Source of the DNA: Acidobacteriota bacterium
GTDB lineage: Bacteria; Acidobacteriota; Terriglobia; Bryobacterales; Bryobacteraceae
Length of the DNA: 8,464 nt
Direction of reading: 5' to 3'
Assembly: GCA_026394095.1 (NCBI GenBank)
Contig: JAPKYY010001049.1
Span: forward strand, 1-8,464
Shown: in pieces, positions 1 through 6,756 of the stretch
Layout: every line of letters begins with the position of its first letter
Numbering within the stretch: position 1 is the first letter of the stretch
The notes under the pieces: generated by a model
What the model was told of the DNA's origin: nothing
Seen by the model: the letters and a program-made list of their open reading frames with translations, nothing else
Databases searched by the model: none
Position numbers and translations under genes: made by a program

Positions 1-2
1 AC

Positions 3-314
3 GATGCGGCCATTGCTCATCACTATGAACAGTTAGGGCGCACTCGCTACGCTCAGGCTGTGCCTCTGCATGAGGTAATTCAGAAACTGATCTCGATCAA
101 ACGCGCCATCCGCACCTACGCCAGCGAGCAGAATTAAAACCTCTCTCCAGTTGATATCTACGACGAACTCGAACTGCTCCGCGCGATGGCCGGTTACTTC
201 GATTTTGTGATCTTCCGTGTGGCCAAAGGTTATGAGGGAGCCATGCGGTCGTCAGCCGATTCCGGCTCTAGCCGGCTTCCTGACTTCCAGTCGGCAAAAG
301 CCCAATCGGCCTGA
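3..314 (+). pseudogene. C-terminal part of an RsbRD_N-like sensor domain protein, interrupted by an in-frame TAA
   Basis: The reading frame is open from the window's left edge (codons from base 3) to a TAA at 135-137, then stays open in the same frame to TGA at 312-314. Both parts read as one domain. Before the stop come HYEQLGRTRY, VPLHEVIQKLISIKRAI and an aromatic/acidic stretch; after it come VDIYDELELLRAMAGYFDF and VAKGYEGAM. This order (HYxxLG, a V-P-L-x-E-V helix, L-x-x-K-R, Y-x-E-L-E, F-D, GYE) is what I recall for RsbRD_N-like helical domains, found at the N-terminus of some histidine kinases and stressosome-type regulators or alone. The segment after GYE (residues from about 246) is low-complexity and its DNA holds nested inverted repeats. 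The TAA could be a C-to-T change of a CAA codon, a sequencing error, or a genuine end with a relic behind it. A restart at ATG 186 would give only a short peptide. The start lies outside the window. The family call is from memory of motif layout; the same-frame continuity is seen directly. Confidence 0.6.
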
Positions 315-319
315 ACTTG

Positions 320-351
320 GCCGGAGCCCCCAACGGGGTTCCGGCTTTTTT
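320..351 (+). terminator. Intrinsic terminator after the RsbRD_N-like fragment
   Basis: An 11-bp GC-rich stem (left arm 320-330, right arm 335-345, one G-T wobble at 326/339) closes a CAAC tetraloop and runs straight into six T residues (346-351). It starts 5 nt after the TGA at 312-314, so it would end transcripts of the upstream + strand gene. Its T-tract touches the stop codon of the convergent lipoprotein gene. There is no T-tract on the other side of the stem, so it should act in the + direction only. Confidence 0.88.
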
Positions 352-1220
352 CAATGCGAAATCTCCACAGCAGTGGCTGGGTTCGCATCACGGTTTGGGT
401 CCACCAGCACCCCTGCCGCAAACGTAACTCGTTTCGCCCGTTCCCTGGTATCGAGACACAGCAGATGGTTGTTATCCCCATCCTGCAAATCCCCCAGCGC
501 AAACGGCGTCACAGCTTTGCCCACCTCCATCTCCACCCGGTATTGCCGCCTCTCATAATCACCCACTTCATCCCCATCCTTGCGTCTCACCCCACCTGCC
601 CAAACCACTCTCACAATCTGCTTCGTATCGGCCGGGCAGCCACTCCCCGCGCCCCATCCTCCATCACCCGCCTTCACCTGATCCAGCGCTACGATCTCGG
701 CAAACACAAGCCCCGGCCCAGCCTCAAGCGGCGTCACTTGGGTCTTAGCCCCCCGGTAATTCACTTGTCCATCTTTCGAAATCAAATTCCCAATCACCGC
801 AACCGTTGCGGGCGGATCCGTCGCCGCAGATCCAAACTCCCCCACCAGCAGCACCGTCCGCACTTCCCCCGCATCCGCCGCCGGCATCACCGTCACGCAG
901 TGCACGCTCCCCCGCACTCCACCTCGGGTGACCACAACAAAATCCCCAGCCTCCACCGTCTTCACATCCACTTCCCTGTCAAACACTACAGGCATCCCGT
1001 CCTTCCCTCCAGCCCCCGAACAAACCCTCCACCCCGCCAGCAACGGCAGCTTGTTATCAAGCCCAAAGAACGCACTCAACAATCGCCCCTGCGCAAGACC
1101 CGCTCCACCTGGAGTCCGATCCGTCGCATCCAGATTCGCAGCAATCTCATTCACCGGCTTCTGCACCAACCCGCATCCACAAAGTCCAACTACGAAAACC
1201 CAAAAAAATCCGCACTTCAT
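351..1220 (-). CDS. Predicted lipoprotein of unknown function
   Basis: 289 residues from ATG 1220. The N-terminus is a lipoprotein signal: Met-Lys, a hydrophobic run (residues 5-13), then a lipobox L13-C14-G15-C16 with Cys16 as the predicted lipidated residue, so the product is probably membrane-anchored outside the cytoplasm. The start at 1220 is preferred because it puts the Lys and hydrophobic core in normal positions; in-frame ATG 1232 and TTG 1241 would add a few residues. The mature part is rich in Val, Gly and Asp, suggesting beta structure, with scattered cysteines (67, 108, 195, 255). Notable segments are DGMPVVF (75-81), VTPLEAGPGLVFAE (163-176) and VTPFALGDLQDGDNNHLL (238-254, followed by Cys255). 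I do not recognise the family. Coding on this strand is preferred over the long opposite-strand frame, whose translation is His/Pro/Arg-rich and has no signal. It diverges from the beta-lactamase gene across 94 bp and converges with the terminator at 320-351. Confidence 0.8.
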   Translation of the reverse strand: MKCGFFWVFVVGLCGCGLVQKPVNEIAANLDATDRTPGGAGLAQGRLLSAFFGLDNKLPLLAGWRVCSGAGGKDGMPVVFDREVDVKTVEAGDFVVVTRGGVRGSVHCVTVMPAADAGEVRTVLLVGEFGSAATDPPATVAVIGNLISKDGQVNYRGAKTQVTPLEAGPGLVFAEIVALDQVKAGDGGWGAGSGCPADTKQIVRVVWAGGVRRKDGDEVGDYERRQYRVEMEVGKAVTPFALGDLQDGDNNHLLCLDTRERAKRVTFAAGVLVDPNRDANPATAVEISH

Positions 1221-1227
1221 TATCCCG

Positions 1228-1233
1228 ATCATA
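1228..1233 (-). promoter_or_regulatory. Candidate -10 element for the lipoprotein gene
   Basis: On the - strand 1233-1228 reads TATGAT, five of six matches to TATAAT. Normal spacing puts the transcription start at 1221-1220, at or next to the ATG at 1220, so the mRNA would be essentially leaderless. No good -35 is visible at 17 bp spacing (ATGAAA at 1256-1251). The in-frame ATG at 1232 lies inside this element and is less likely to be the start if the promoter is real. Confidence 0.28.
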
Positions 1234-1299
1234 GCGAGCAATCACCACCGTTTCATCCCAAAGCGTTTTCAGTAGATGGCGCAAGATCAAGAACTCGCG

Positions 1300-1308
1300 T
1301 GTGATAAT
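1300..1308 (+). promoter_or_regulatory. Candidate extended -10 promoter for the beta-lactamase gene
   Basis: TGTGATAAT matches the extended -10 form TGnTATAAT, with GATAAT (1303-1308) agreeing at five of six positions. The predicted +1 falls exactly on the A of ATG 1315. No Shine-Dalgarno precedes that ATG, which fits a leaderless transcript. No convincing -35 is visible, as is usual when an extended -10 carries recognition. Confidence 0.38.
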
Positions 1309-1314
1309 CACGAA

Positions 1315-2493
1315 ATGTCCAAACGCGCGATCCGATTCTGCACGCTGCTAATGCCATTCTTTATCGGCCTCTTGAGCACCCCCGGCTCCCTCTTCGGTGC
1401 CGGGCCGCGCAGCGAAGCAGAGGTGAAAAAGGCGATTGAACTCGCCATCAGGCCCTTGCTCGAAAAACACGGCATTCCAGGCATGGCCATCGGCGTAACG
1501 ATCGACGGCAAACGCTACTTCGTCGAATACGGCCAGGCCTCAAAGCAGCCCCAGCTAAGCATCACTCGCGACACGCTATTCGAACTTGGCTCCATCAGCA
1601 AGACCTTCACCGCCACCCTCGCCGCGCGAGCAGAAGTAGATGGAAAGCTATCCCTGAACGACCCCGTCACCAAGCATCTGCCTGAGCTCAAAGGCAGCGC
1701 CCTCGACCGCATACGACTTCTGGAACTGGCAACCCACACCGCAGGTGGCTTCCCTCTGCAAGTGCCAGAAGAACTGAAGACGCGCGAGGATTTGATGACC
1801 TACTTCCGCACCTGGAAGCCGCAATTCCCGCCCGGCGTAAAGCGCCACTACGCCAACCCCAGCATCGGCCTGCTCGGCGTCGCAGCAGCCAAGGCCCTCG
1901 GGGGCGACTTCACGGCATTGATGGAAGGCCGCCTCTTTCCAGAACTAGGCCTCAAGCGCACCTTCATCAAAGTGCCACCTGCCGCCCTGCCCACCTACGC
2001 CTGGGGCTACAATCGCGAAGACAAGCCAGTCCGGGTGAACCCCGGCCTGCTCGACTCCGAGGCTTATGGCGTAAAGTCAAACACCACCGACATGCTCCGC
2101 CTCATCGAAGCCCACATGGGCATCGGCAACGTGTCCGAGAAACTGTCCCGCGCCTTGAAAACAACGCGCACGGGCTACTACAAAACTGGCGAAATGATTC
2201 AGGACATGATTTGGGAGCAATATCCCTACCCGGCCCCAATCGAGAAAATGCTGGCCGGCAACGCCCCAGCGGTCATTTTTGAGCCACACCCGGTCACCCC
2301 GATCCTTCCTCCCATCGCCCCCGGCGGCGCATTCATCATCAACAAAACCGGCTCCACCAACGGCTTCGGCGCCTACGTTGCGTTCATCCCAACCGAGCGG
2401 ATTGGCATTGTCATGCTGGCGAACAAGAACTATCCAATCGAATCTCGAGTCCGCGCCGGCCATCAGGTACTCACCCAACTCACAGCCCACTAG
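1315..2493 (+). CDS. ampC: Class C (AmpC-type) serine beta-lactamase
   Basis: 392 residues from ATG 1315. The enzyme would open the beta-lactam ring through an acyl-serine intermediate, after Sec export. The N-terminus is a signal peptide (basic MSKRAIR, hydrophobic core, small residues near LFGAG). With this start the motifs are S93-I-S-K96 (nucleophile and general base), Y179-A-N181, and K344-T-G346 followed by STNGFG. The segment TAGGFPLQVPEE matches the AmpC Gln120 loop, and EAYGVKS and IGIVMLANKNYP match AmpC-specific stretches, so this is a true class C enzyme rather than a general serine hydrolase/esterase or DD-peptidase of the same fold. Length is normal for the class. The position equivalent to E. 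coli Asn346 is Ile375 here, while the Arg349 equivalent is kept (Arg378). An in-frame ATG at 1276 would add 13 polar residues before the signal peptide and is disfavoured. No ampR-type LysR regulator is adjacent; the divergent neighbour is the lipoprotein. Stop is TAG. Confidence 0.93.
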   Translation: MSKRAIRFCTLLMPFFIGLLSTPGSLFGAGPRSEAEVKKAIELAIRPLLEKHGIPGMAIGVTIDGKRYFVEYGQASKQPQLSITRDTLFELGSISKTFTATLAARAEVDGKLSLNDPVTKHLPELKGSALDRIRLLELATHTAGGFPLQVPEELKTREDLMTYFRTWKPQFPPGVKRHYANPSIGLLGVAAAKALGGDFTALMEGRLFPELGLKRTFIKVPPAALPTYAWGYNREDKPVRVNPGLLDSEAYGVKSNTTDMLRLIEAHMGIGNVSEKLSRALKTTRTGYYKTGEMIQDMIWEQYPYPAPIEKMLAGNAPAVIFEPHPVTPILPPIAPGGAFIINKTGSTNGFGAYVAFIPTERIGIVMLANKNYPIESRVRAGHQVLTQLTAH

Positions 2494-2513
2494 GCCAAAC
2501 ATATTTATGATCA

Positions 2514-2542
2514 ACTTCAATTTGCGGGAGTAAAATTGAAGT
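2514..2542 (+). repeat. Perfect 10-bp inverted repeat (hairpin or operator) before the NHL gene
   Basis: ACTTCAATTT (2514-2523) and AAATTGAAGT (2533-2542) are exact reverse complements around a 9-nt centre, GCGGGAGTA. The right arm ends directly before AGAGG (2543-2547), which is the Shine-Dalgarno of the gene starting at 2557 (9-nt spacer). There is no T-tract after the stem, so it is not a standard terminator for the beta-lactamase gene. It could be an mRNA hairpin affecting ribosome access or a binding site for a dimeric repressor. Possible -10 elements lie at 2506-2511 (TATGAT) and 2531-2536 (TAAAAT), but neither has a clear -35. The symmetry is seen directly; the role is inferred. Confidence 0.6.
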
Positions 2543-2556
2543 AGAGGTTACTAAGT

Positions 2557-5316
2557 ATGTGCCTTCAACTCCTCCGCATTACCCTGCTGGTTCTCCTTTT
2601 CGCCCGCCTCGCCCAAGCCCAGTTCCCCAAAGCCTACATGGCCGACGCAATTGCCGCTCCCACCTTCCTCCCTCCCGGTGAAGGCAATGACGCAAAGAAA
2701 CTCCTTCTCCTTGAACCTGAAGTCCTCGCAATTGACGCGCAGAACAATATCTACGTCTCGGATTCCAAATTCAATCGCATCCTCAAAATCACCCCCACCG
2801 GCGCCTTCTCCACCTACGCTGGCACTGGCGTCTACGGCTCCTACCGTAACGACGTCCCTGCCACGCAATCGGGCCTCGCTGGGCCCCTCGGTATCGCTAT
2901 GGATCGTACCGGCAATCTCTACATTGCCAATCGTTATGCGAGTTTGATCGTTCGGGTCAAACCCGACGGCACTGCCACCACCTACGCCGGCGGCGGCACG
3001 AATGCGGGCGACGGCTTTGCCCCACTCCAAACCAAACTCGCCAACATCGAATATGTTGCCGTTGACGCACAGGGCAACGTCTACTTTTCAGAACTCCGCA
3101 CCTTCCGCATTCGCAAAATCCCCGCTGGCGGCGGCGCAATCGAAACCTACGCGGGCACCGGTGCCGAAGGCTATTCCGAAGTCAACGGCCCAGCTAAATC
3201 TATCCCCGTAGGCTTCCCCAGCGGTCTCTTCGTTGGTGCCGACAACAATCTCTACATCTTCGAAGCTGGCGGCTCCCTCCGCCGCATCACTCCCGACGGC
3301 AACTCAACACTGGTTCTCAAAACCTTCAACATGCCAATGAAAACCACCCCTGCCGGCTGGACCATCGGCGAAATCGCCGGTGGCGCGGTAGACCCACAAG
3401 GCACTCTCTGGCTCTCTACTTTCTTCCGCCAGCACAGTGTCTCGATCCTCAAATGCCCCTTTGCCAAAGACTGCGAAGTCGTAGCGGGCGGCAGCGACAA
3501 CGGCTACAACGGCGACGGCGCTCCTGCCACCCAGAAGAAGCTCGCTCTCCCCGGCACTATGGTCAAAGATTCCCTCGGCAATCTCATCTTCATCGACCGC
3601 CAGCGCATCCGCAGCCTCTCCCCCACAGGTGAACTCAAAACCATCGCCGGTGGCGACACAGCCGCAGTCCGCGGCGACGGCCAGAAGAACTCCCGCGTCA
3701 TCTTCGAGAGCAGCTTCGGCATTGCCGTAGACCCGCAGAACAACGTCTACGCCTCCGACGAGCGCAACCATATCGTCTGGCGCTTCGGCGCTGACGGCAA
3801 CGCCCGCATCGTCGCCGGCACCGGCACCCCCGGTTACTCTGGCGACAACGGCCCGGGCAATGCCGCAGAAATCAATGCCCCCGGCCAGCTCGCCCTTGAT
3901 GGCTCAGGCAATCTCTATATCCTCGATACTTACAACTATGTCATTCGCAAACTAAGTCCCCAGGGTCAGATCAGCACCTTCGCCGGGCGTCAGCACGCCA
4001 TCACATTCTCCTGCCCCGGCACCCAGTCACTCGCAGCCGCGCAGTGGTGCTTCACTATTCCTGCCAGCCTCGCCGCAGACTCCCAGGGCAACGTCTGGGT
4101 AGGAGATTTCAACAGTGTCGTAAAGGTCTCCGCTGGCACCATCACCGTACTCAGCCCCGCGATCCGAGCCACAGCGTTGACTGTTGATCGCAGCGGCAAC
4201 CTCCTGGCCGCCGCAGGCCAGAGTAGTGGCACACAGATCTTCCGCAGCAACGCAGGCTCCAGTCCCTTCACCCTCATCGCAGGCACTGGCAAATCTGCGT
4301 CCTCAGGCGACGGCGGTCTCGCCACAGCCGCAGACATCAATGCTGCATCTCTCACCGTCGATGCAAACCGCAACGTCCTGATAGCCGACACCACCGCGCG
4401 CAGCATCCGCGCCATCACCCCCGATGGCCGCATCCAGAAGATCGCGGGCGGCGGTTTAACCACAGGCGTCCGCGCAGACGGCGGCCCTTCCACCGATTTG
4501 CGAATCGGCGGTGGCCAGATCGCTACCGGCACCGGCAGCCGCATCTTCATCGCCAACCCCGGCTTCTCCAGCAACATCTTCGATGACGTCCATCTCTGGC
4601 GACTCGAACCCGCGCAGATCTTCCGCACAGCCGTTCTCAACGCCGCCAGCTTCAAAGGCGGAGCAGTTGCCGGAGGCGAAATCGTCACGATTTTTGGTCT
4701 CGACATCGGTCCCAAAACCCTGGCCACATACGAAGTCGTCAACGGCAAATTCCGCGACGAAATCGCCAACACCCGCATCCTCTTTGACGGCATCCGAGCC
4801 CCCATCATCTATGTCAGCGAAACAGCCGCCTCGGTAGTTGTTCCTTATGGTGTTGCTGGCAAAACCGAAACCGACTTGTGGATCGAGTACCAGGGCACGG
4901 CCACCAACCATTTGAAGATGCCCGTCGCGATCACCCAACCCGGTATCTTCACAATTCCCCCAACAGGTACAGGCCAGGCAGCCATGCTCCACTGGCCAGA
5001 CTACTCCGTAAACCAGGCCTCAAATCCAATTTCCCGCGAAGGCGTTGGCATGATCTTTCTCACCGCTGGCGGCGAGCAGGGCGAAGACGGCATGATGGCC
5101 CAGACGGTTGGAGCTCTTCCATTCCCCGTCCTCGTGAGAGTCGGTGGAGTCGATGCTCAGGTGCTATACGCCGGCCCTGCACCCTCACTCATTTACGGAA
5201 TGTTGCAGGTCAACTTCATCGTCCCCGCCACACTAACGCCGGGCGATAAAGTGCAGCTCTACGTCAAGCTGGGCGAGGTTTGGTCTCAGGCTGGCCTTAC
5301 CATCAGTGTCAAATGA
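2557..5316 (+). CDS. Secreted NHL-repeat beta-propeller protein with C-terminal TIGR03437-type domain
   Basis: 919 residues. Start ATG 2557 has AGAGG at 2543-2547. Residues 1-21 are a signal peptide with an AQA cleavage site, so the protein is exported. From about 55 to 685 the chain is built of NHL-like blades: a hydrophobic-Asp turn, D-x-x-G-N-(L/V)-Y-(I/V), then a strand ending in I-x-K/R-(I/L)-x-P-x-G and a T-x-A-G-x-G link (for example 167-177, 388-399, 445-455, 505-515). I count roughly twelve, enough for two six-bladed propellers. Several links carry the G-Y-x-G-D-x-G-P-A motif (316-324, 426-434). Cysteine pairs 300/306 and 486/498 sit in two insertions and could form disulfides. Residues 688-919 begin IFRTAVLNAASFKGG and continue with GEIVTIFGLDIGP, the layout of TIGR03437, a C-terminal domain multiplied in Solibacter and relatives. 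No catalytic motif is visible; a binding or adhesion role at the cell surface is inference. It converges on the exporter operon with 6 nt between stops. Confidence 0.9.
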   Translation: MCLQLLRITLLVLLFARLAQAQFPKAYMADAIAAPTFLPPGEGNDAKKLLLLEPEVLAIDAQNNIYVSDSKFNRILKITPTGAFSTYAGTGVYGSYRNDVPATQSGLAGPLGIAMDRTGNLYIANRYASLIVRVKPDGTATTYAGGGTNAGDGFAPLQTKLANIEYVAVDAQGNVYFSELRTFRIRKIPAGGGAIETYAGTGAEGYSEVNGPAKSIPVGFPSGLFVGADNNLYIFEAGGSLRRITPDGNSTLVLKTFNMPMKTTPAGWTIGEIAGGAVDPQGTLWLSTFFRQHSVSILKCPFAKDCEVVAGGSDNGYNGDGAPATQKKLALPGTMVKDSLGNLIFIDRQRIRSLSPTGELKTIAGGDTAAVRGDGQKNSRVIFESSFGIAVDPQNNVYASDERNHIVWRFGADGNARIVAGTGTPGYSGDNGPGNAAEINAPGQLALDGSGNLYILDTYNYVIRKLSPQGQISTFAGRQHAITFSCPGTQSLAAAQWCFTIPASLAADSQGNVWVGDFNSVVKVSAGTITVLSPAIRATALTVDRSGNLLAAAGQSSGTQIFRSNAGSSPFTLIAGTGKSASSGDGGLATAADINAASLTVDANRNVLIADTTARSIRAITPDGRIQKIAGGGLTTGVRADGGPSTDLRIGGGQIATGTGSRIFIANPGFSSNIFDDVHLWRLEPAQIFRTAVLNAASFKGGAVAGGEIVTIFGLDIGPKTLATYEVVNGKFRDEIANTRILFDGIRAPIIYVSETAASVVVPYGVAGKTETDLWIEYQGTATNHLKMPVAITQPGIFTIPPTGTGQAAMLHWPDYSVNQASNPISREGVGMIFLTAGGEQGEDGMMAQTVGALPFPVLVRVGGVDAQVLYAGPAPSLIYGMLQVNFIVPATLTPGDKVQLYVKLGEVWSQAGLTISVK

Positions 5317-5322
5317 GCCTCC

Positions 5323-6756
5323 TCAGGCCACACTCACGCGCTTCAATCGTCCATAAGCTACAACCAGCACCAACCCACTCAAAACGAGCATTCCGGCCAG
5401 CACGACACCCACGCGGCCCAGGATCTCCCCATCGGTCTCTTCCCTGTACTCATAAACAGGAAAGCCCGCGACATCCTTCGAGCTCAGCTTCACCTTGCTA
5501 AAAACTTTCGGCAAAAAGTAACTCTGCCAGGTCCCAAAGAACCCATCCACCTGCTTACTAAAATGCTTATAACGCCCTAGACTCGTCCCCGCCAGATCAT
5601 TAATCGCACTCTGCGCGAGAATCGCTGGCGATAAATACCGGAACCCATCTACAAAGCTCTGTTGCCGGTCTACCTGTTCCTCAAAGTGATCAAGAATCGG
5701 CTGCACCTTCTTGTCCACTTCCATCTGCACCGCATAGGTCAGGCTTGCAAAATCCGCCTGCGGCTTCTCCCCACCGGGCATCAACTCCGGATGGTCCTCC
5801 ATATACTTCGAGAGCAACAAGCTACCTTTCGTCTGCGCTTCTTTGCCAGCAGTCCGCATCGCCTGCACCATCTCAACACGGCTAGGCACCGGATACATCC
5901 CCGTGGCAATCAGATTCGCCACGCTAGGCAACACCAGCACCAGCCCGAGCCAACACCCAGCCAGCGACAGCGCATTCGTCGCCGAACTTGTGCCAAAACT
6001 ATTCACCAGAATCGCTAACCCAAACCAGAACCCGGTGTACAGCGTCATCATCCCGATCCAAAGCGCAAGGCGAGTCCAAACCGTCGGCAACGACAAATCA
6101 ACGCCCGTCACCAGTGCCCCGATCAAAGTAAACCCAATCACCAGCCCGAGCAACAATCCACCACGCAACAATACCTTGCCCGTGACCAGTTGAGACATCG
6201 TAATCGGCTGCGATAAAGAGAGCGACAAGGTCCCCTGCTCCCGCTCCGCCGAGATCATGTTGTACCCCAGAGCCAGCACCAGCAGCGGAAACAGATACAC
6301 CAGCACAAATGCCAGATCAAAGCGCCCAGCCAGCAGATTCGTCGGATTCTCAATCTCGTCATTGGCCAGAATCGCCTGCTTCGAGCGCAGATTCAGCTTA
6401 AAGTAATACGGATACAAATCACTCTGACCAATCGCCAGCGTAGCCAGCGGAGCAGGCGGCATCGCCAGATACGGCGCAGCGCTGGTCCCTACTATGGCCC
6501 CAGCACTGCGCGGATCCTGAAAGCCCTTCGGCTCCATCCGCCCCTCTTCCATGGCTACCAGATCACTCTTCAACTTCCCCATCCGCTCGCTCTGCTCGGC
6601 CTCAGCCGCCGCCAGCGTCTGCCGCTGAAACGCCACCCACGCACTGCCGTTGTAAAGGCTATAACCCACCAGCGTCGCCATCAAGAGCACAACCGCAATC
6701 AGTGTCCTGTCCGCCTTCAGCAACCGCCATTCCTGTTTCGCTATCGTGGCAATCAT
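5323..6756 (-). CDS. ABC-2 type exporter permease, DUF3526-like (second permease of the operon)
   Basis: 477 residues. Predicted membrane segments lie near 18-36, 146-168, 196-219, 228-252, 262-285 and 447-468. A large periplasmic loop sits between the first two (about 40-145) and a second, partly coiled, between the last two (about 290-440). E171-R-E-Q-G-T-L177 after the second segment is the cytoplasmic signature shared by ABC-2 permeases and contacts the ATPase. The segment SPAILAQSAINDLAGTS (376-392) resembles the DUF3526 region. It should pair with permease 1 and the ATPase to export an unidentified substrate. The ATG at 6756 overlaps the TGA of permease 1 as ATGA, so translation is probably coupled; CCTCT at 6768-6772 (AGAGG on this strand) gives a weak site 11 nt upstream. 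The gene looks intact. Its stop is 6 nt from the NHL gene's stop, with only 4-bp hairpins nearby, so no clear terminator is seen. Confidence 0.88.
   Translation of the reverse strand: MIATIAKQEWRLLKADRTLIAVVLLMATLVGYSLYNGSAWVAFQRQTLAAAEAEQSERMGKLKSDLVAMEEGRMEPKGFQDPRSAGAIVGTSAAPYLAMPPAPLATLAIGQSDLYPYYFKLNLRSKQAILANDEIENPTNLLAGRFDLAFVLVYLFPLLVLALGYNMISAEREQGTLSLSLSQPITMSQLVTGKVLLRGGLLLGLVIGFTLIGALVTGVDLSLPTVWTRLALWIGMMTLYTGFWFGLAILVNSFGTSSATNALSLAGCWLGLVLVLPSVANLIATGMYPVPSRVEMVQAMRTAGKEAQTKGSLLLSKYMEDHPELMPGGEKPQADFASLTYAVQMEVDKKVQPILDHFEEQVDRQQSFVDGFRYLSPAILAQSAINDLAGTSLGRYKHFSKQVDGFFGTWQSYFLPKVFSKVKLSSKDVAGFPVYEYREETDGEILGRVGVVLAGMLVLSGLVLVVAYGRLKRVSVA

Noticed and set aside
354..1304. Long + strand open frame (316 codons) opposite the lipoprotein gene
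   Set aside because: Its translation is dominated by His, Pro, Arg and Ser with no signal peptide or domain; the opposite frame has a clean lipoprotein signal and varied composition.
1276..1314. Upstream ATG as start of the beta-lactamase
   Set aside because: It would put 13 polar residues before the signal peptide, has no Shine-Dalgarno, and lies upstream of the best promoter candidate.
2182..2190. A second K-T-G in the beta-lactamase (in YYKTGEM)
   Set aside because: By position it aligns with the AmpC region before the WEM segment, not with the active-site KTG, which is the later copy followed by STNGFG.
2077..2520. Open frame (147 codons) on the - strand overlapping the end of the beta-lactamase gene
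   Set aside because: It is antisense to a gene with fully conserved motifs; no domain, and it would overlap the palindrome at 2514-2542.
3990..4808. Long - strand open frame (272 codons) inside the NHL gene
   Set aside because: It is the antisense shadow of a GC-rich NHL-repeat region; composition is low-complexity (Arg, Ala, Pro, Val) and there is no start signal.
5308..5332. Possible terminator between the convergent NHL and permease 2 genes
   Set aside because: Only 4-bp stems (such as GCCT/AGGC) and no T-tract on either strand.
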